A stretch of 64,000 bases of DNA from Muscardinus avellanarius (lineage: Eukaryota > Chordata > Mammalia > Rodentia > Gliridae): the NCBI GenBank assembly GCA_963383645.1, contig OY726573.1, forward strand, positions 14,423,989 to 14,487,988, read 5' to 3'. This document shows, piece after piece, positions 55,501 through 61,650 of the stretch. The translations under genes were made by a program, and so were the position numbers. Each line of letters starts with the position of its first letter. The first letter of the stretch is position 1. The notes beneath the pieces were generated by a model, which was not told the origin of the DNA, ran no database searches, and worked only from the letters and a program-made list of their open reading frames with translations.

Positions 55501-56878
55501 AGGTAAGACCCATGCCACCCCCCTTGCCCTCCTCCCTCCACCAGAGTCGGGCTCCTAGTCCCTGGGCCCCGCAGCCAGCTCCGCAGGCTCTGTGGGTGCT
55601 GAGAGAGGATGGCCCCGCGGAGAGCATCGTCTCGCCCGGCCGTGGGCTGAGAGGGCTGCCGCTGCCGCCCTTCCAGGGCGCCATCAGTGGCCGGAGCCGC
55701 TGGAGCAACCTGGAGAAGGTCTGTACCTCCGTCAACCTCAACAAGGCCTGCCTGAAGCCAGAGGAGCTGGGTGAGTGGGGTGGGGGCGGGCGGGGCGGGG
55801 CCGGCGGGCCGGGGCCTGGCCTGAGCGCCCTTGCCCTTCAGACTCCAGCATGGAGGCCCTGACGCTGACCCTGACGGAGGTGGTGAAAAGGCAGAACCCC
55901 AAATCCAAGAAGGGCTTTAACCAGGTAAGGGTCTCCCTCGCCTTCCTGCCACACCGCCCCAGGGGCCTCTGGGAGCGTGTGTATGCGAGCATGTATGCAT
56001 TTGTATAGGTGTGCATATGTGTACATGTGTGTGTGTGCATGTGTGTGAACATACGTTTTGTACATGTGCCTGTGCACACCTCTATGTGAGAGAAACATTC
56101 TTGCACAGAGGAGAAAGGTCCCTGCTGGGGCCTGTGGATGGTACAGGGGAGACAGGTCAGGGATGTGGACTGGGGTGGGCAGGGAGGGAAGGGGCCCCTA
56201 GGGGACAGGAAGTCCGGGCCAGAGTGGACTGCGTGTCAGGGAACCCCAGGGCTCTCCTGGTGGAGTGGCAGCGCATTCTCTCCAGGGCGCCCTTGTATCT
56301 CCCAAACTAAGAAAAAGTAGAAGCCAGAGAGGAAGCCGGGCCTGATGGAGGCTCAGGCCCCCTCCCCTGACCGGGCCATTGGCTCTGGATGCCCCAGGCC
56401 TGGTGGGCAGTTCCAGGGGAAGGAATGGCCGAGGGCAGCAGCGTCGCGTGGCCAGGGCTCCGGGGTCTGATGGGGCCTCCCTTCCAGATAAGCGTTTCGC
56501 AGATCAAGGTAGACAAGGTGCAGATCATCGGCTCCAGTGGCTGCCCGTTCGCCGTGTGTCTGGACCAGGATGAGACAAAGATCCTGCAGAGCGTGGTCAG
56601 GTAAGAAAGGGGTGGCGCCGGCCCTGCTGTAGCTGAGTGGGGCCCCGGGAGGGGATCCATCTCTGCTCTCCCACCCAGGAGGCCTGGAAGGAGCTGGAGA
56701 GGTGGGGCCTACCCTGACCCCTGCCTTGCCCTGCAGGTGTGAGGTGTCACCATGCTATAAGCCAGAGAAGAGCGATCCACCGTCCCAGATGTCTGCCAAC
56801 CCTCTGACGCAGGCCACGCCCGACCTCTGCTCCCTCCTCTGCCTGCCCATTATGACTTTCAGCGGGGCTCTGCCCTAG
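32719..56878 (+). CDS. PIK3R5: PIK3R5, phosphoinositide 3-kinase regulatory subunit 5 (p101), 18 coding exons
   Basis: Spliced CDS: join(32719-32821, 34716-34816, 36454-36522, 37694-37832, 46447-46516, 49678-49852, 50325-50478, 51826-51909, 52136-52859, 52979-53141, 53451-53576, 53962-54084, 54208-54301, 55426-55502, 55677-55770, 55842-55924, 56488-56600, 56737-56878), 2634 nt, 877 aa. All introns are GT-AG and phases agree. The product is recognised along its whole length as p101, which pairs with the p110-gamma catalytic subunit and brings it to G-protein beta-gamma at the plasma membrane, downstream of chemoattractant GPCRs mainly in leukocytes (family knowledge). In the human protein, p110-gamma pairing maps near residues 25-101 and beta-gamma binding near 653-753; here these fall in coding exons 1-4 and 12-15. 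An acidic run (12 Glu, residues 321-332) and a Ser-rich, probably disordered stretch lie in coding exon 9. No frameshift or premature stop was seen. The start has A at -3 and begins [20 protein letters not shown]. Confidence 0.97.
32840..33015 (+). mobile_element. MIR-like fragment
   Basis: CAGATCCTGGTTCGAACCCC followed by GGCTTGAGCGAGTCCC and TTGTCTGTTCTTCTAAGATG has the order of a sense MIR. Confidence 0.5.
33032..33256 (-). mobile_element. B1-dID SINE, group 2, with TSD
   Basis: TTCTTTTCT-type TSD at 33017-33031 and 33257-33271, in the first intron after the start codon. Confidence 0.93.
33295..33640 (+). mobile_element. L2 fragment then MIR fragment, sense
   Basis: TCCAGGGCCTTTGCACCTGC through AACGTCACCTCCCGGG is L2-like (33295-33425). 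AGACAGATCTGGGTTCACAC through TGTCTGTAAAATAGC and ACACATAGTAGG is MIR-like (33426-33640). Confidence 0.6.
33641..34396. other. Unique intron sequence, nothing recognised
   Basis: First coding intron. No repeat or RNA gene recognised. Confidence 0.4.
34398..34621 (+). mobile_element. B1-dID SINE, group 1, right arm shortened
   Basis: GCCGGGCGTGGTGGCGCACG to CAGACAGACCTGC with a 25-A tail. The GTCAAATGCCCCTG block is deleted. Ends 95 bases before coding exon 2. Confidence 0.93.
34716..34816 (+). CDS. PIK3R5: PIK3R5 coding exon 2
   Basis: Acceptor CCCTTTCCAG, donor GTGAGG. 101 nt, residues 35-68 ([20 protein letters not shown]...), part of the N-terminal helical region that pairs with p110-gamma. 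Confidence 0.96.
35031..35512 (+). mobile_element. Group 1 B1-dID followed by further + strand B1-dID arms
   Basis: Dimer 35031-35240, a diverged left arm 35241-35345, then a partial group 1 copy 35346-35512 with CA-rich tail. Confidence 0.85.
35513..35898 (+). mobile_element. + strand B1-dID split by a minus-strand group 1 copy (35554-35762)
   Basis: The outer left arm stops at CAGTATTTA and resumes at CAGTACTTA, which is the TSD. Outer right arm GGGAGTGTAGCTCTGAGGC, then the polypurine tail. Confidence 0.88.
35899..36273 (+). repeat. 370-base polypurine (GAA)n to (GGA)n tract with a 140-bp duplication
   Basis: Almost every base is A or G. 36001-36097 and 36141-36237 are identical at an offset of 140. 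It continues directly from the SINE tail and ends about 180 bases before coding exon 3. All long frames here are repeat-made. Confidence 0.95.
36454..36522 (+). CDS. PIK3R5: PIK3R5 coding exon 3
   Basis: Acceptor CCTCTCCGCAG, donor GTAAGT. 69 nt, phase 0 at both ends, residues 69-91 ([20 protein letters not shown]...). It lies about 180 bases after a 370-base polypurine tract. Confidence 0.96.
36711..36813 (+). repeat. 35-bp tandem repeat, three copies
   Basis: CCTCCGTGTGGCCGCCATTG... repeats at 36711, 36746 and 36781 without differences until the last copy ends, in coding intron 3. Confidence 0.93.
36997..37472 (+). mobile_element. Group 3 B1-dID with expanded tail, second group 3 right arm and ID arm
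   Basis: Dimer 36998-37200, (TA)n and (GA)n(GACAGA)n tail to 37302, a second group 3 right arm 37303-37368, then a group 1-like ID arm with (AAAT)n tail to 37472. TTCCAGGAA at 37168-37176 and 37337-37345. Confidence 0.88.
37694..37832 (+). CDS. PIK3R5: PIK3R5 coding exon 4
   Basis: Acceptor CTCCATCCTAG, donor GTGAGA. 139 nt, residues 92-137 ([20 protein letters not shown]...). It completes the region mapped to p110-gamma pairing in the human protein. Confidence 0.96.
37833..38428. other. Unique intron sequence, nothing recognised
   Basis: Start of the long coding intron 4. The open frame at 38006-38356 has no recognisable domain. Confidence 0.4.
38446..38650 (+). mobile_element. B1-dID SINE, group 3, perfect 17-bp TSD
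   Basis: AAAATTCAGCGCTCTTT at 38429-38445 and 38651-38667. TTCCAGGAA at 38598-38606. Confidence 0.96.
38929..39328 (+). mobile_element. B1-dID split by a group 2 copy (39049-39258)
   Basis: Outer left arm 38929-39048, inner dimer with (CA)n tail, outer right arm 39259-39328. Confidence 0.9.
39334..39550 (+). mobile_element. B1-dID SINE, group 1-like, with (CA)n tail
   Basis: GCCGGCCATGGTGGTGCACA to CCCTAGCAA then (CA)n 39511-39550. Confidence 0.9.
39551..39997. other. Unique intron sequence, nothing recognised
   Basis: Contains a short local repeat (TGATCTGTCTTTC / TGATCCATCTGTC; CCAATCAGTTGA / CCAATCAGCTGA). Confidence 0.4.
39998..40209 (+). mobile_element. B1-dID SINE, old copy
   Basis: CCAGGGGTCATGGCGCATGC left arm to GGTTCAAGCGCCAGTAC. 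Confidence 0.87.
40210..41039. other. Unique intron sequence, nothing recognised
   Basis: Open frames such as 40161-40688 start inside the neighbouring SINE and show no domain. Confidence 0.4.
41040..41215 (-). mobile_element. MaLR-like LTR fragment, antisense
   Basis: GATGAGATCAGAGCCCTGAT and ACACATGAGCCTTTTGGCGG match the far end of the antisense MaLR-like pattern also seen at 58836-59345. Confidence 0.5.
41216..42030 (-). mobile_element. Second MaLR-like LTR, antisense, split by SINEs
   Basis: TGTTAGCTAGCTTTTCATCA (41219) to CTCCATTG, and then TGGTACATCATGGCGGTAGC to GGCCCCACCTCCAAAGG (41845-42030), with SINEs between. Confidence 0.5.
41333..41840 (-). mobile_element. Cluster of minus-strand B1-dID arms
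   Basis: One right arm (41333-41393) and three left arms (41430-41558, 41570-41703, 41710-41840): nested copies, two of which have lost their right arms. Confidence 0.85.
42307..42520 (-). mobile_element. B1-dID SINE, old copy
   Basis: T tail, TTGAACCCAAGAGCATTC right arm, left arm to GGTACCACCATGCC. Confidence 0.87.
42521..42745 (+). repeat. Unclassified interspersed repeat, copy 1
   Basis: CCCAAGTCCTGAGAGCAATA, GGGGACTTTGCTAGCAAAAT, GGGCCAATTACATAGAC and ACACAAAAGGTCAGTATC recur in the same order at 44280-45025. Contains a 30-base local duplication around TTGCTAGCAAAATAGATA. Strand arbitrary. Confidence 0.65.
42776..43036 (-). mobile_element. B1-dID SINE, group 2, with TSD
   Basis: AGGATACAGT / AGGATACAAT on both sides; T-rich ATTT tail. 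Confidence 0.92.
43037..43841. other. Possible ERV-like sequence with a (GA)n tract
   Basis: Between two copies of the unclassified repeat. (GA)n at 43442-43505. No polymerase or coat domain recognised, so an internal ERV region is only a guess. Confidence 0.35.
43845..44041 (+). mobile_element. B1-dID SINE, group 3, with TSD
   Basis: ATCAAATAG at 43836-43844 and 44042-44050. Its palindrome is mutated to TTTCAGGAA (44001-44009). Confidence 0.94.
44049..44115 (+). mobile_element. ID element, monomer
   Basis: GGCTAGGAATATAGCTCAGT, then GCCCTGGGTTCTAGCAC. It lies at the insertion point of the preceding SINE. Confidence 0.75.
44280..45025 (+). repeat. Unclassified interspersed repeat, copy 2, split by a SINE
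   Basis: 44280-44349 and 44935-45025 match copy 1 in order. TSD AACACTAAC at 44341-44349 and 44935-44943 bounds the inserted SINE. Confidence 0.65.
44350..44934 (-). mobile_element. B1-dID SINE with (CCT/CTT)n tail and AT-expanded linker
   Basis: Polypyrimidine tail 44353-44535, right arm 44540-44590, an AT-rich stretch 44600-44810 where the A-rich linker should be, left arm 44815-44934. At 585 bases it is over twice normal length. Confidence 0.88.
45026..46160. other. Unique intron sequence, nothing recognised
   Basis: GC-rich in the second half. Open frames on both strands have no domain; not called. Confidence 0.4.
46161..46378 (-). mobile_element. B1-dID SINE, old copy
   Basis: CT-rich tail, CAGTACTGGGTTTTGAACCC right arm, left arm to CAGGCCCGGC; CCCAGTGA on both sides. 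Ends 68 bases before coding exon 5. Confidence 0.9.
46447..46516 (+). CDS. PIK3R5: PIK3R5 coding exon 5
   Basis: Acceptor TTTGGCCTGCAG, donor GTGAGT. 70 nt, residues 138-160 ([20 protein letters not shown]...). The preceding 8.6-kb intron is the longest inside the coding region and is largely repeats. Confidence 0.95.
46765..46925 (-). mobile_element. MIR, antisense
   Basis: TTCAGAGGAGGAAACTGGAG, AAGTAACTTCCCCAAGGTCA and CACAGCTAGTGAGTG is the classic antisense MIR core. Confidence 0.85.
47082..47321 (-). mobile_element. B1-dID SINE, group 2, with TSD
   Basis: TATGCTATTCTATTTA / TATGCTATTTATTTA flanks, (TTTA)n tail. Confidence 0.93.
47675..48080 (+). mobile_element. Tigger-like DNA transposon fragment
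   Basis: GATCTGTGGGGGAATCCATT, then TTTGGGGCCATTATTAAGTA, GCCTGAACACAAGCACCATG, GAGTGACCAACAGGCGGGTG and AATTTATGAATGGTTTATTT match in order a mammal-wide Tigger/MER non-autonomous element as I remember it. Orientation uncertain. Confidence 0.6.
48085..48286 (-). mobile_element. B1-dID SINE, group 1, inserted in the Tigger-like element
   Basis: T-rich tail, right arm, linker TATTTTTTATTCTTTATTTT, left arm with its last bases lost. Confidence 0.9.
48287..48743. other. Unique intron sequence, nothing recognised
   Basis: No family recognised. Confidence 0.4.
48744..49140 (+). mobile_element. Group 1 B1-dID followed by a degraded B1-dID
   Basis: 48744-48970 is a dimer with a disrupted left arm; 48972-49140 has a shortened left arm and ID arm. 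Confidence 0.83.
49187..49438 (+). mobile_element. B1-dID SINE, group 1, perfect 20-bp TSD
   Basis: The duplicated site AAATTTAGCTCAATTTTGA (with one further A) is at 49167-49186 and 49439-49458. Ends 220 bases before coding exon 6. Confidence 0.96.
49678..49852 (+). CDS. PIK3R5: PIK3R5 coding exon 6
   Basis: Acceptor TGTGTTCCTAG, donor GTACGG. 175 nt, residues 161-219 ([20 protein letters not shown]...), ending in frame at CAG. Confidence 0.96.
50325..50478 (+). CDS. PIK3R5: PIK3R5 coding exon 7
   Basis: Acceptor GGGCTTTCAG, donor GTGAGG. 154 nt, residues 220-270 ([20 protein letters not shown]...). Confidence 0.96.
50905..51370 (-). mobile_element. Group 1 B1-dID split by a group 3 copy (51026-51231)
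   Basis: TSD TTATTCTTTATTTTG at 51011-51025 and 51232-51246, inside the outer linker. TTCCTGGAA at 51061-51069. Confidence 0.95.
51410..51560 (+). mobile_element. Very old B1-dID or ID-type SINE
   Basis: GCAGTGGTTCATGCCTTTTA left arm and GGATGTGACTAAATGGGAG... CGCCTAGCATGAGCAAGACC right arm, strongly diverged. Confidence 0.6.
51826..51909 (+). CDS. PIK3R5: PIK3R5 coding exon 8
   Basis: Acceptor CTGCTCTTACAG, donor GTAAGG. 84 nt, residues 271-298 ([20 protein letters not shown]...). Both flanking introns are phase 1, so skipping this exon would keep the frame. Confidence 0.95.
52136..52859 (+). CDS. PIK3R5: PIK3R5 coding exon 9 (long central exon)
   Basis: Acceptor CTTCCCTGTAG, donor GTAAGA. 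At 724 nt this is the largest exon (residues 299-539). It encodes the [20 protein letters not shown] helix, 12 consecutive Glu from a GAG/GAA tract at 52201-52236, a Ser-rich stretch with [14 protein letters not shown], a basic segment, and the start of a conserved block ([20 protein letters not shown]). Confidence 0.97.
52979..53141 (+). CDS. PIK3R5: PIK3R5 coding exon 10
   Basis: Acceptor CTTCTCATCAG, donor GTAAGT. 163 nt, residues 540-594 ([20 protein letters not shown]...). It ends in a Pro/Ser-rich linker with the last codon GCA before the donor. Confidence 0.95.
53451..53576 (+). CDS. PIK3R5: PIK3R5 coding exon 11
   Basis: Acceptor CCCTTGCCCCAG, donor GTAAGT. 126 nt, phase 0, residues 595-636 ([20 protein letters not shown]...), ending PPEVLCQ. 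Confidence 0.96.
53962..54084 (+). CDS. PIK3R5: PIK3R5 coding exon 12
   Basis: Acceptor ACCGGCCACAG, donor GTAGGT. 123 nt, residues 637-677. The first codons ([14 protein letters not shown]) differ from human and are two residues shorter as I recall it; from [20 protein letters not shown] on the match is close. The acceptor has a poor pyrimidine tract, so its exact position is the least certain in the model. In human the beta-gamma-binding segment begins in this region. Confidence 0.9.
54208..54301 (+). CDS. PIK3R5: PIK3R5 coding exon 13
   Basis: Acceptor CTGCCCTCTCCAG, donor GTGTGT. 94 nt, residues 678-708 ([20 protein letters not shown]...). Part of the region mapped to G beta-gamma binding in human p101. 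Confidence 0.96.
54340..54905 (+). repeat. G-rich degenerate minisatellite in coding intron 13
   Basis: GGGAGGCGGGGCCTGAGGAG-like motifs recur at 54594, 54671, 54765 and 54856, spaced 77-94 bases. The coding strand is almost pure AG/GG with many GGGG runs. Confidence 0.85.
54921..55382 (+). mobile_element. Two group 2 B1-dID SINEs in tandem
   Basis: 54921-55165 and 55166-55382, both + strand with near-consensus arms. The second ends 43 bases before coding exon 14. Confidence 0.93.
55426..55502 (+). CDS. PIK3R5: PIK3R5 coding exon 14
   Basis: Acceptor GTGGCACAG, donor GTAAGA. 77 nt, residues 709-734 ([20 protein letters not shown]...). Upstream intron holds a G-rich minisatellite and two SINEs. 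Confidence 0.95.
55677..55770 (+). CDS. PIK3R5: PIK3R5 coding exon 15
   Basis: Acceptor CCGCCCTTCCAG, donor GTGAGT. 94 nt, residues 735-765 ([20 protein letters not shown]...). Confidence 0.96.
55842..55924 (+). CDS. PIK3R5: PIK3R5 coding exon 16
   Basis: Acceptor CTTGCCCTTCAG, donor GTAAGG. 83 nt, residues 766-793 ([20 protein letters not shown]...). The upstream intron is only 71 bases and very GC-rich. Confidence 0.96.
55925..56487. other. Coding intron 16, with a GT/AT-rich stretch
   Basis: TGTGTATGCGAGCATGTATG-type sequence at 55975-56080. Nothing else recognised. Confidence 0.5.
56488..56600 (+). CDS. PIK3R5: PIK3R5 coding exon 17
   Basis: Acceptor CCTCCCTTCCAG, donor GTAAGA. 113 nt, residues 794-830 ([20 protein letters not shown]...). 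Confidence 0.96.
56737..56878 (+). CDS. PIK3R5: PIK3R5 coding exon 18 with stop codon
   Basis: Acceptor TTGCCCTGCAG. It encodes residues 831-877 ([13 protein letters not shown]... to [13 protein letters not shown]) and ends at TAG 56876-56878. The C-terminal [11 protein letters not shown] is the conserved end of p101. The linker before it differs from human. Confidence 0.97.
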
Positions 56879-57534
56879 CAGGGCCCCGGCACCAGACCGG
56901 ACGGGAAGCCCGGGGCGGCCTCTTCTGGACCTCTTTCTAGAAGTCACTCCCCATGGGGAACCGGGTGGCCCTGCACTAGTGCTAAGTTAGGGTCCCTCAT
57001 GGTGGTAGATGGTTTCTGGGGCCTCTGGGATCTGGTTTTTAAAAAAAAAACCTGGAATTAGGCCTGGACACTTGACCTCAGATTCCACATCACAGAGGGA
57101 GAGGGTAAGTGAGTTGAATTTCAAAGAGGGATCCGAGGCTCGGGCTCCCTGGCCCTTGGCCTGGCCCACCCTTTCTTTGTCAAAGGCTTGGGGACTCTGT
57201 GCCTGGAACTTAGTCTTTTCTACTCCAGGCGTGGGTGGGAGAAACATAGACCAGAGACTTCTTTCCTGACCTGCAATACCATCTCCCCACCTCCCACCCA
57301 CACCCCCACAGCCATGCCTACATGTTTACATACATAGCTGCATACACATACACACAGACTTTCTTTCCCTTGAGTTCCCTGGCCACAAAAAAAAAAAAAA
57401 AAAAAAAATCACTAACATATGACCTGTCTACTGCCAGGACCTCGTACAGATGCTATCCTGAGCCCCTTTCTGGATTTGAGGTCCTGGGGAGATGGGACGG
57501 GCTTAAATTCTGGAGCCGCTCAGTAACCTTCTGG

Positions 57535-57720
57535 CTAACTTCTGAGGAAGTTTCCTTCTAGCTAAGCTCCAAAGGAAGGTAACCAACGTCTCTGGGTACC
57601 CATTTCTTCAGCACTAAAATGGGAGGGAGGTAAGACCTCCTCAAAGGGTGGGAGAGAGTGTCTACAAGGCACCTCGGCCGGCTCCTGGCGCATAGTAGGT
57701 GTTCAGCAGAGACTGGCACC
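57535..57720 (+). mobile_element. MIR-like fragment in the 3' UTR
   Basis: Ordered MIR-like landmarks ACCCATTTCTTCAGCACTAA, AAATGGGAGGGAGG and GCGCATAGTAGGTGTTCA. Confidence 0.6.
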
Positions 57721-57920
57721 TTGGCCTCAGCTCCTCATCTGTGGCCACTGGAACACTCACTGCTTCTGGGACACTCCCCATTCACTCCGTCCTGACCCAT
57801 GGATGAGGCAGAACCCAGACTGAGCCGGTATCCATTGTATCTCCCAAAGAAGGAATCGCTCACGGGAGGGCTTGTTCAGGCCCCACCCATCACCCCCTTC
57901 TTTATCAGGCATAATCTTGA

Positions 57921-58110
57921 CATAATACCAGTATGTGGAAGGCTGAGACAGGAGGATCCCAGGTTCGGGGCCAGCCTCAGCTACTTAGGCCCTTTGCAAC
58001 TCAGCGAGACCCTGTTTCAGAATAAAGAATAAAAAATAGGGCTGGGAGTATAGCTCGGAGGTTAATGTCCCTGGGTTCCATCCCCAGTACCGGAAAATAA
58101 ATAAATAAAT
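57921..58110 (+). mobile_element. B1-dID SINE, group 1, 5'-truncated, in the 3' UTR
   Basis: Starts within the left arm (CCAGTATGTGGAAGGCTGAG) and keeps linker, ID arm and AAAT tail. Same strand as PIK3R5. Confidence 0.9.
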
Positions 58111-58519
58111 CTATCCACCAGGCTAAAGTGGTCTTAGGATTTGACAGAAATGTGGTCACTGTAATCAAACAGGAGGGCAGGACCAGGATTTGGTCTGGGA
58201 AATGTAACTATGGGAACATAATGTTGTATCCCACACAGAGACCTTTATTCTTCTCCTGACTGATCCTGCTCACAGGGTCCTGGGTTCACAGGAGTCCGTG
58301 ACATCCCAGCCCAGAGTACTCATAACTTGACAGTAGGGGACACAGCCCCTGGGCTGCCCTCCCGCCCTGTCCTAGCCACCTGTTCCAAACTCAGGAAGAA
58401 TGGATGACTGTAAATATTTGATACTTTTTTTTTGGGGGGGAGGCTGGGTCAACAAGCTATTATTCTACATGATGAATAGAGATCCTGTAATTAATGCACA
58501 GAGTTTAATATTACTATAG

Positions 58520-58530
58520 AATAAAATAAA
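58520..58530 (+). terminator. Candidate PIK3R5 polyadenylation signals (two overlapping AATAAA)
   Basis: AATAAA occurs at 58520-58525 and 58525-58530, followed by CGTGTCTTC, a plausible GU/U-rich downstream element. Earlier AATAAA hexamers near 58020 and 58095 belong to the SINE. Confidence 0.5.
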
Positions 58531-58550
58531 ACGTGTCTTCTATTTAACGG

Positions 58551-58835
58551 CCGACAGGTATTTTGCTTCATGGCAATGAACTGCTAGTTGGACAGCTTAC
58601 GTACATCCTCTCACACATAGCAGCAGTCAGATTCTTGGGGGAGTGTTTATTTTTTTATGCTTTTGTAATTTTCTGCTTCTTAAAAAAAATGCATTTGTGC
58701 TAAAACTTTCCCTGGCACTATTCTATTTAAGCCTTACCATACATGTGGTGCATAAAACAAAACGCTCCACCTAAGGACTCAGCCGCTGGGGGTTTCCTCT
58801 GCCTCTTCACTTGAGACATACACGCTCATTTTATT
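58551..58835. other. Sequence after the candidate poly(A) site, nothing recognised
   Basis: AT-rich, no named family. Confidence 0.4.
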
Positions 58836-59045
58836 AGGCAGTGCTGTGTCGCTGTGACCACGATGCCTGACAACAGCAACCTAGAGGAAGAAAGATTTGT
58901 TTTGGTTCCTGGTTTCAGAGGTTTCGGTCCACGATTGGCTGGCTCCGTTTCTTTGGGTCTGGGGTGAGGCAGAACATCACGGTGTAAGGGTGTGGATGAG
59001 AGCTGTTCAGTTCATGGCAGCTGGGACTTGGAGGAGGGGGAGAGA

Positions 59046-59107
<62 letters not shown>

Positions 59108-59345
59108 ACACCAGTGTGTGTGTGTGAGAGCAAGCCGGGGAAAATATACCCTTCCAGAGGGCACCTCCAGACACCTACTTTTTCCAACTAGGCTCCACCC
59201 CCCAGTGGTCCATCCAGCGGTCAGTGAGGTCAGAGCAATGCCTAAAATCCATTCATTGCTTAAAAGTCCCCCCCTCCCCTTGGACTCTTGCTGCATGAGC
59301 TTTCAATACATAAGCTTTGAGGGGATAGTCCAGATACAAATCATA
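58836..59345 (-). mobile_element. MaLR-like LTR, antisense, with (GA)n tract
   Basis: GCTGTGACCACGATGCCTGA, TTTCAGAGGTTTCGGTCCAC, GAGGCAGAACATCACGG, then (GA)n 59047-59105, and TTTCCAACTAGGCTCCACCC. The most complete of the four MaLR-like copies. Confidence 0.6.
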
Positions 59346-60239
59346 GTACCCCTATATCCAGCTGCTCTTTGTACCCCAATCCCCAGGGAGGAAATGGGCC
59401 TAAGGTGATCGTTGCTGGTGGGTGATTCACAGGACTCTGGTCTTGCAAAGCAACAGAGAGGAAGGAAATAAAACTCCATATTGGCTCTCCAAGTCTGGGA
59501 CTTGGGTCATGGAGGGAGAAAGGAGGAGGTGTCTGAACAGTGAAGGACACCTGTGACTCGGGAGAGGTAGGTAAGCACCAGGTTCCCAGAACAGACGTTT
59601 GGTGGGAGAACATCTCCCGGTCTGCATCAGCTAGCTATTACAACAGCAAAGCACACCGAAAACGCGGTGCATGGAAAGTCTGAGCATTTATTCTTGGTCA
59701 CGCATCTCCTTGAGCTCTAGGGACCCCTTGGCCTAGGTTGGGCTTCGAGTGACGTGGTTCCGAGCCACAGGTAGCAGGTTGGGTCCAGGTCTTCTCTGTG
59801 GCTCTTAGGCACCATGACCAGCCTGCTAGAACAGCATGGCTGAGCAGAGACCATGACATCTCAGCGGTGCTGCTCCCCCAACCCCACCACCATGCGAGCG
59901 CTCCAACCTGAAGAGAGCAGGTGGGTCTGGGGCCAGTATTACATCTCTCCTGTTGATGCCGCGGCTGTGTAATCATCTCTGCCTCTGAAAAGGGTGAGTT
60001 GCTGAAGCTGTTAGAAGAACTCATAGGTTGGGGGCAGGGAAAGTTAGAAGACAACCAAATCATGTGAGTTAGACTTTAGCCCTTTGCAGTTACACCCCCC
60101 CCAACCCCCATAGTTTCATTCTTTTCTAGTTTATTTTTGGCGATGTTTAGAAGAAGCAGGCATCCTGGATTCAGTGATACTCCTGTTTTTTGACGTTGGT
60201 AAGATTGTTTTTGAGAGTAAGGGGATAAGGAAGGACACA

Positions 60240-60240
<1 letters not shown>
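59346..60240. other. Unique or very old sequence, nothing firm
   Basis: 59630-59760 (CAGCTAGCTATTACAACAGC) may be an ancient interspersed element. Not identified. Confidence 0.35.
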
Positions 60241-60241
<1 letters not shown>

Positions 60242-60286
<45 letters not shown>

Positions 60287-60305
60287 GGTGTGTGTGTGTG
60301 TGTGT
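60242..60305 (+). repeat. (TG)n microsatellite
   Basis: Pure GT apart from one TTGG step near 60286; it adjoins an antisense ID element, so it is likely that element's tail. Confidence 0.95.
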
Positions 60306-60366
60306 TTTGCTGAGGATGGAACACCCAGGGCCTTGCACATGCTAGTGCTCAACCACTAAGCTACAT
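60306..60366 (-). mobile_element. ID element, monomer
   Basis: ACCCAGGGCCTTGCACATGC then CTCAACCACTAAGCTAC is an antisense ID with B and A box regions. Confidence 0.82.
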
Positions 60367-60370
60367 ATGA

Positions 60371-60703
60371 CATTTTTTTTTTCGTGTGCTGGGGATTGAA
60401 CCCAGGGGACTTCTTCCTCTGAACTACATCCCCAGCCCCATTTTTAAATTTGGAAACAGGGTCCTGCTAAGTTGATGCAAGCCTCACTGAGTTGCTGAGG
60501 CTGGCTACAAATCTGTGATCACTCCTATCTCAGCCTCCCATGTGCTGGGATTACAGGTGTGCACCACCATGCCTGGCACACTTTTTTTTTTATACTGGAG
60601 AATGAACCCAGGGGCATTCTACCTCTGAGCTATATCCACAGCCCTTATTATTTTTTTATTTTGAAACAGGGTTTTCTAAATTGCTATGGCTGCCCCCCAA
60701 ATA

Positions 60704-60746
<43 letters not shown>

Positions 60747-60829
60747 ATACAGCTGACCTCTATCCGGTGATCCTTCTGTCTCAGGCTCCCAAGTATTGGG
60801 ATTTCAGGTGTGGGCCACTGCACTTGGCT
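60371..60829 (-). mobile_element. Two old B1-dID SINEs, the second with an AAAT insert
   Basis: 60371-60580 is a dimer. 60583-60829 is another whose left arm is broken by (ATAA)n at 60703-60750. Confidence 0.87.
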
Positions 60830-61650
60830 CCATATAATATCGTCCCCTAAGACTCCGACCCGCAGGGGCTTAGAGAACGACACAGACACCTTTTCAGCTG
60901 AAATATGAATTCTTCTTTAATGGATCCTTAACATGTCTCTTCTTCCTTCTTCTCTTATCTCCAATATGTCTGACAATGCGTACACAATATATATCAGCAT
61001 CATAATCCCTCCTTCCATTCCCTACCAACCCCAAGCTTTCACAGTTAGGGCATGCACACTTCTGACTTTCTCATAGGCAGGCTGGTGGTAGGCGTCACTG
61101 ATCATTCTGCAGGCACGTAGCATGGCACACTGCGCATGCTCAAGGAGACGTCCATCTTGTGAGTCTCATGACTTGGCTGCAAGCCTAGGCGCCATCTTGA
61201 ATCCACGCTGGCAACAAGCCTGGGTGCCATCTCGGTCCAGCCGAGTGGGCCCCGACAATATAACTCTTTTAAATGAGTGGCAGGCTGTGAATTAAGGTTT
61301 GGAGGGTAGGAAAAAGCACAAGCCATATGTTTAATGCCTGACAAGCTATGAGTTAAGTCTGTATATTTGCCCTTTTTCAGGGAGCTGACTATCTCAGTCC
61401 TGTTTGGTCTTTTTCATTCTGATTTTTTTTTTCATTTTGTGAATTTTTATTTACTATTCAAATCAATATAGAAAAGATTTGCCAAAATATCAATTACAAT
61501 TGAGAGGTGTTTCTTGTTCTCTATCTCGTCCTATTTAATTATATGTGATATCATCTTTACAATTTTTTTGCTTATACATTTATTTTATTTTTTTCTATTT
61601 ATATGAAATTTTTATTTTATTTTTAAATTTTTTTAAATTTTAAATTTTTA
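60830..61650. other. AT-rich sequence, nothing recognised
   Basis: 61125-61260 contains two similar ATCTTG/CATCTTGAATCC stretches. The later part is T-rich. Confidence 0.35.

Larger units (their letters stand above)
56879..58550 (+). other. PIK3R5: Probable PIK3R5 3' UTR
   Basis: About 1.65 kb of sequence without coding potential follows the stop. It holds a 24-A tract (57387-57410), a MIR-like piece (about 57535-57720) and a B1-dID copy (57921-58110), and leads to two overlapping AATAAA signals at 58520-58530 with a GT-rich stretch after them. The UTR end is inferred from the signal only. Confidence 0.6.
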
